The notes beneath the pieces are model-generated. The model worked only from the letters and a program-made list of their open reading frames with translations, made no database searches and was not told the DNA's origin. A stretch of DNA of 8,424 bases from an uncultured Demequina sp. (GTDB taxonomy: Bacteria > Actinomycetota > Actinomycetes > Actinomycetales > Demequinaceae): positions 1-8,424 of the forward strand of contig CALALQ010000107.1 in the NCBI GenBank assembly GCA_937925595.1, written 5' to 3'. This document shows positions 5,612 through 8,424 of the stretch, in pieces. Every line of letters starts with the position of its first letter. The first letter of the stretch is position 1. Made by a program: the position numbers and the translations under genes.

Positions 5612-6319
5612 CTAACGCCGGCGAGGACCGGCGGTACTGATCAGAGGCGCAATGAACTGCACGCTTGTCAGCCGGCGTAGCAGTTTCAGCATGTGCGGTG
5701 TGACCAGCACCGTGATCGTGAGCGTGACTAGAACCCCGAGGAGCGCCCCGTCGATCACGTCATGCGGGTAGTGTTCGCCGGCGGCAACTCGGGCGCTGAT
5801 CACGAGAAGAGCCAGCGGCAGTGCCGCTGCAGTTGCAGCTGCGGCTGTGAGCGCGATCGCTGTAGCCAGCGCGAACGCGATCGTTGCGTGGTTACTCGGA
5901 AGCGACCAGTCCCCTGCTGGTGGGCAGTGCTCGATCACGAGGTTGGGCAGTGCCGCGCAGGGTCTCTGCTGCTTGAAAGCGGTCTTGAGCAGTTCACTGG
6001 TGACGTACGCCACCGCAACTCCGATGCCTCCGGTGATCAATCTGCTCATGGCCGGTAGGGAGCGGCGCGAGCGCCAGTAGATGATGCCGGTGAGGGCCAG
6101 CAGAGCGAGGAGGCCTGCTTCCCCGGCGATGTCGCCCATTTGGGTGATGCCGAAAGAGTTGCCGAACTCAACGGTCGTCTCCACCACGTGGGTGCCGGTG
6201 ACGCCGGTACCGCTCCATGACAATCCCGCTAGCGCACCGACGCTGGCAAGGATGATCGCTCCGATCACAGTGGTCGCGGTGCGAAGATCAGGAGGGGACG
6301 GGGCGGTCGCTTTGAGCAC
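5612..6319 (-). CDS. PAP2 superfamily membrane phosphatase
   Basis: A 235-residue membrane protein of the type 2 phosphatidic acid phosphatase family, which removes phosphate from lipid substrates such as phosphatidate or undecaprenyl pyrophosphate at the outer membrane face. The three-part active site is present: K112-x6-R119-P120, P141-S-N-H144 (PSGH type with Asn for Gly), and R177-x5-H183-x3-D187 (SRxxxxxHxxxD with Ala for Ser). Membrane segments lie near residues 15-35, 65-82, 95-112, 145-178 and 189-210. The start is GTG 6319, preceded by AAAGGAAA; a TTG at 6334 is in frame but has no ribosome binding site. The coding region ends at a TAG that touches the IS remnant, so the last residues (STAGPRRR) may not be original. 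Substrate cannot be deduced. It stands alone, 261 bp downstream of the YhfC-like gene on the same strand. Confidence 0.88.
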   Translation of the reverse strand: MLKATAPSPPDLRTATTVIGAIILASVGALAGLSWSGTGVTGTHVVETTVEFGNSFGITQMGDIAGEAGLLALLALTGIIYWRSRRSLPAMSRLITGGIGVAVAYVTSELLKTAFKQQRPCAALPNLVIEHCPPAGDWSLPSNHATIAFALATAIALTAAAATAAALPLALLVISARVAAGEHYPHDVIDGALLGVLVTLTITVLVTPHMLKLLRRLTSVQFIAPLISTAGPRRR

Positions 6320-6580
6320 GGAGTTTCCTTTCAACTGCGGAAGCCGACGCCCCGGGAAGCGGCGATGCCTGGCCAGGATTTCGGTACCGATTGTTCATCA
6401 CGATCCACGCGCCGCAGCCCAAGGCGGACGGCCGGGATCGCTTAGGAGTTCATCAACGACGTAGCAGGGTTGGGGTTGGTCGTCTCACGGCACAGCTGTC
6501 GAGATGGCGAAGGTGGGCATTCTTCAGGATGAGAAACAGTGCAACCTGCCGTCCGTGCAGCTCGCGCGGAGTGACTCCTT
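6320..6580. other. Spacer between the YhfC-like and PAP2 genes
   Basis: No RNA gene, strong hairpin terminator or recognisable protein seen. An AAAGGAG sequence sits right after the YhfC-like stop (minus strand, about 6580-6574), but no start codon follows it at proper distance; the frame below it stays open to about 6453 (TPRELHGRQVALFLILKNA) with no family match, possibly a decayed small gene. Confidence 0.35.
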
Positions 6581-7276
6581 TCAGAGTTGGCTGTGGAGGG
6601 CCGCCGCTACACCCAACAGCAGCACCGACATGGAGGTGACGGCGAGGACGCTCTCCGTGAGCGCGATGTTCTTCTTCGCCATCCGAACGGCAAACACATT
6701 GATCAACGAGTGCGCGGGAATAGTGAGGAGCACGAGCCAGGGCTCGGCGAAGAGCAGCAGCGTGAAGCCGATGTGCAGCATCGTTGCGCTCAGCCGCTCG
6801 AAAAGGCCCCACGCAGGGTGATGTTGGGTGAGCATCCCGTGACCTTCCAGGATCGCTCGCGCTTCGAGCGACTTCGGGTCGTCTTTTGTGAGAAGGTTGG
6901 CGACTGCGAGAGTGTTGACTGCGATAAGCAGCACTTCGACTGCCGCCCAACCGAAACCGGCCCAGACCGCCTCGTCCACTGTGCGGATTGCAAGCAGTAC
7001 GATACCGAGACGCACAAGTTCCTCGGCCGGACCTGAGAACCAACCAACAACTGCCGCCGGTCGCGCTTTGTTCGCTCGACGGCTCGCGAGGACCGCGACG
7101 GGCTGCCTGAGCAGTAACGCAACTACCCATCCGACAGCCCCTAGAACTGCGGATATCACGTCGACTCCACCGGTGTAGGTGAGCACGAGCGCACAGGCGA
7201 TGATCGGGGCAGGAATGAGCGCGGCGGCACTGAAGCGCATCCTGCGTGATGCGAGGGCCGGCGTCGTGGCGGTCAT
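6581..7276 (-). CDS. YhfC-like family intramembrane metalloprotease
   Basis: A 231-residue polytopic membrane protein that fits the YhfC family (DUF2324), distant relatives of the CPBP and PrsW membrane proteases. Four conserved patches are present in the family's order: GPA-E85-E86-LV-R89, GW-AAV-E114, E160-R161-LSATML-H168, and AH189-S-LIN193. They occur in hydrophobic segments near residues 17-33, 38-62, 84-98, 105-128, 162-178, 179-197 and 208-226. This supports a metal-dependent membrane-embedded active site; the substrate is unknown. The ATG at 7276 follows GGAGGAAG and overlaps the stop of the winged-helix regulator gene by ATGA, so the pair forms one operon with coupled translation. 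By context, the regulator controls expression of the protease. A non-protease role is possible. Confidence 0.68.
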   Translation of the reverse strand: MTATTPALASRRMRFSAAALIPAPIIACALVLTYTGGVDVISAVLGAVGWVVALLLRQPVAVLASRRANKARPAAVVGWFSGPAEELVRLGIVLLAIRTVDEAVWAGFGWAAVEVLLIAVNTLAVANLLTKDDPKSLEARAILEGHGMLTQHHPAWGLFERLSATMLHIGFTLLLFAEPWLVLLTIPAHSLINVFAVRMAKKNIALTESVLAVTSMSVLLLGVAAALHSQL

Positions 7277-7824
7277 GGCTTCTTCCTCCGGATACGGTCT
7301 GCGGGCATGGTGATCGTTGCGAACAGTCGCGGTCTGCGGCCCGCTGCGGGCGGCTGCTTGAGTCGCGACCGGATAACGGCGCCGAGTTCGCCAATCATCT
7401 GGGCAAGTTCGTCGTCTGTCAGGTTCAGGACGTGCTCCTGATACCCCACCAGATCGCGCTCTAGATCAACGGAGGGGCGCTCGAGGTACTGCCCGTACTC
7501 GGCCATAAGCCCGGCAACGAAGGTGGCGAAGAACCGGAAGTGGTCTTCCTTGCTCGCGCCGGCCAGGTCATGGGCGCTCAAGATGGTGTCGCTGCCGAGG
7601 GCGTAGGTTCTCTCGATCGTTCCTCGAACTGGTCGCTCAGAGGCGATCGTCAGCACTTGCACCTCATGCAACAGCGCGATGTGGCGGTAGAGCGTCGCTT
7701 GGGGGATGTCGGGAAGTGCCTCCGCCAGCTGCCTCGTCGTGAGCGGGCCAGCGCCGAGGGCACGCAGAATCGACATGCGTTGCGGATGGAGGATTGCCTC
7801 GGCAACTCCGGCTTTTGTTCCCAT
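7273..7824 (-). CDS. ArsR-type winged helix-turn-helix transcriptional regulator
   Basis: A 183-residue regulator. The N-terminal winged helix (about residues 5-75) is clear: AEAILHPQRMSILRALGAGP, then LTTRQLAEALPDIPQATLYRHI as the helix-turn-helix, and a wing with RPVRGTIERTYAL. The C-terminal half (about 85-165) is helical (HFRFFATFVAGLMAEYGQYL; LNLTDDELAQMIGELGAVI), probably for dimerisation or ligand binding; no metal-binding Cys cluster is visible, so a metal sensor is unlikely. The ATG at 7824 lacks a good ribosome binding site, but TAATGT lies only 8 bases before it, which fits a leaderless mRNA. A 10-4-10 inverted repeat (7832-7855) overlaps that -10 box, so autoregulation is likely. 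The stop overlaps the start of the YhfC-like gene. Confidence 0.83.
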   Translation of the reverse strand: MGTKAGVAEAILHPQRMSILRALGAGPLTTRQLAEALPDIPQATLYRHIALLHEVQVLTIASERPVRGTIERTYALGSDTILSAHDLAGASKEDHFRFFATFVAGLMAEYGQYLERPSVDLERDLVGYQEHVLNLTDDELAQMIGELGAVIRSRLKQPPAAGRRPRLFATITMPADRIRRKKP

Positions 7825-7831
7825 GAGCTAG

Positions 7832-7855
7832 AACATTACCACATTTGATAACGTT
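7832..7855. promoter_or_regulatory. Inverted repeat operator in the divergent spacer
   Basis: AACATTACCA (7832-7841) and TGATAACGTT (7846-7855) are reverse complements at 8 of 10 positions around a 4-base centre. It overlaps the likely -10 box of the minus-strand regulator gene and lies 42 bp before the plus-strand gene at 7897. Its sequence is unlike the GCTAAC-N3-GTTAGC operators, so it should answer to a different protein, most simply the winged-helix regulator itself. Confidence 0.6.
7833..7838 (-). promoter_or_regulatory. Probable -10 box of a leaderless regulator transcript
   Basis: On the minus strand TAATGT, preceded by TGG, ends 8 bases before the ATG at 7824. Start of transcription would fall at or beside the start codon. 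This matches the TAnnnT-to-ATG spacing known for leaderless actinobacterial mRNAs and explains the lack of a ribosome binding site. No good -35 was found. Confidence 0.45.
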
Positions 7856-7896
7856 GGTCTCGTCTCAGCAACTGGGCTTCAGGGGAGGAAAGAGGA

Positions 7897-8262
7897 ATGG
7901 CTCAAATTCGCGTGCTTGAGCACGAAATCGTCATCGAGCTCGGGCTAGCCGAGCGAATAGCTGCCCTGCGAGGCAACGTGAGGGTCCCGCTTGCCTCTGT
8001 CATCTCAGCCGAGGTGATGCCGACTCTGGCGGTGACCGGCATCAGAGCCCCCGGCATATGGGTGCCGGGCCTATCGAAGATTGGTACTTGGCGCAGCTTG
8101 CACGAACGCAGTCTTGTACTTGCTCGCCCCGGCGCGCCCGCTCTTCAAATCCGACTCAAAGGGGAGACCTTTGACAACCTTATCGTCGCCGTCTCAGATC
8201 CATATTCGAAGCGCGAAGCTATTCGACGCGCGATCGCTCACCCATACGCTCACCGTAGCTAA
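7897..8262 (+). CDS. Hypothetical protein with a conserved GIRAPG motif (possible PH-like fold)
   Basis: A 121-residue soluble protein with no signal peptide or membrane segment. It has regularly alternating beta-rich stretches (IRVLEHEIVIELG; GNVRVPLASVISAEV; RSLVLARPGAPALQIRL; FDNLIVAVSDP) and a central GIRAPGIWVPGLSKIGTW block, and ends in a helix (KREAIRRAIAH). From memory, this pattern recurs in small actinobacterial proteins of unknown function; the strand order and final helix would suit a PH-like domain, but that is inference. The ATG at 7897 follows GGGGAGG at 7882-7888 with normal spacing. It diverges from the winged-helix regulator and shares the 72-bp spacer with its operator. A TTGATA (7845-7850) could be its -35, but no good -10 is found. 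Confidence 0.65.
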   Translation: MAQIRVLEHEIVIELGLAERIAALRGNVRVPLASVISAEVMPTLAVTGIRAPGIWVPGLSKIGTWRSLHERSLVLARPGAPALQIRLKGETFDNLIVAVSDPYSKREAIRRAIAHPYAHRS

Positions 8263-8275
8263 CGTCATGCAAACC

Positions 8276-8305
8276 GGGTCAGCCTCGCGGCCTCGGGGCT
8301 GACCC
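8276..8305. terminator. Strong hairpin after the 7897 gene
   Basis: GGGTCAGCC (8276-8284) and GGCTGACCC (8297-8305) are perfect 9-base inverted repeats, extended inward by a G-T wobble and two more pairs to a 12-pair stem with a 6-base loop. It starts 13 bases after the stop codon. There is no U-run, so it would be a GC-rich terminator of the kind common in actinobacteria, or an mRNA-stabilising 3' structure. Confidence 0.6.
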
Positions 8306-8424
8306 TCTGCCGCAGGCGTCTCGGGAAGGCAGCCACCGGCGTCGGCGGCCAGAAGGCGCGCCTGGCGCAGGTGGTGTTCGCGCTCCCCGGCACGCTCGCC
8401 ATGAGGGTGGGCCAGCTGCGGCCC
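8302..8424 (+). pseudogene. Coding-like partial frame running off the right edge
   Basis: From about 8302 to the window end one plus-strand frame (LCRRRLGKAATGVGGQ, later VVFALPGTLAMRVGQLRP) has G or C in nearly every third codon position, far more regular than the other frames, which points to coding origin. The frame opens after the TAA at 8260-8262 and contains no ATG, GTG or TTG before the coding-like part, so it is either a 5'-truncated remnant or uses an ATG near 8392. I do not recognise the family. Confidence 0.3.

Noticed and set aside
5610..5625. CTAACGCCGGCGAGG as a further TetR operator
   Set aside because: Only one half-site is present and the second arm does not match, unlike the four true palindromes.
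6453..7394. 313-residue open frame on the minus strand
   Set aside because: Overlaps the YhfC-like and regulator genes in another frame, is Arg/Ser-rich and shows no domain; only its tail lies in non-coding DNA.
8258..8272. GCTAACGTCATGCAA as a further TetR operator
   Set aside because: Single half-site formed by the last codons of the 7897 gene, without the GTTAGC arm.
1..8424. CRISPR array, tRNA, rRNA or known riboswitch
   Set aside because: No regularly spaced repeats, tRNA cloverleaf or conserved structured RNA sequence was recognised by eye on either strand; a covariance-model search was not possible.

Overview
The window is high-GC bacterial DNA with mostly G/C third codon positions, Shine-Dalgarno-led ATG and GTG starts, and gene families common in Actinobacteria: an FBP/FusB-type zinc-finger protein, a WHG-domain TetR regulator, a DUF2568/YrdB protein and an IS3-family transposase. 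A Microbacteriaceae-like actinomycete is the best guess, inferred from gene content only. The mix of regulators, membrane proteins, a dead insertion sequence and gene fragments looks like an accessory region.

Layout, left to right. Positions 1-304 hold no intact gene, only a possible broken CPBP-protease fragment. An FBP-domain protein (305-793, minus) and a CPBP (CAAX-like) intramembrane protease (1008-1943, plus) diverge from a spacer holding two 15-bp palindromes. A small basic protein (2104-2352) follows. Then comes a compact plus-strand operon: SRPBCC protein (2400-2840), TetR regulator (2837-3358) and a second CPBP-like membrane protein with altered active-site motifs (3385-4140). A DUF2568 membrane protein (4292-4648) lies just downstream. 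The operon promoter (2341-2369) is filled by a second pair of the same palindromes, with the same 23-bp centre spacing as the first pair. The TetR protein therefore probably represses its own operon and also acts on the FBP/CPBP locus.

Positions 4835-5611 are a decayed IS3-family element on the minus strand: one terminal repeat, three frameshifts, no orfA. It abuts the 3' end of a PAP2 phosphatase gene (5612-6319, minus). Next on the minus strand is a two-gene unit: a winged-helix regulator (7273-7824) overlapping by ATGA a YhfC-like intramembrane protease gene (6581-7276). Its promoter region carries a 10-4-10 inverted repeat over a likely -10 box very close to the start codon. A small protein with a GIRAPG motif (7897-8262, plus) diverges from it. 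The window ends with a strong hairpin and a stretch that looks coding but has no start.

The unifying theme is membrane-embedded proteases or protease-like proteins (two CPBP, one YhfC-like, perhaps one CPBP remnant), each near a one-component regulator, with a lipid-phosphate phosphatase nearby. The best-supported new observation is the two-locus regulon defined by the paired GCTAAC-N3-GTTAGC operators, which would link an EF-G-binding-type protein with membrane-protease genes.
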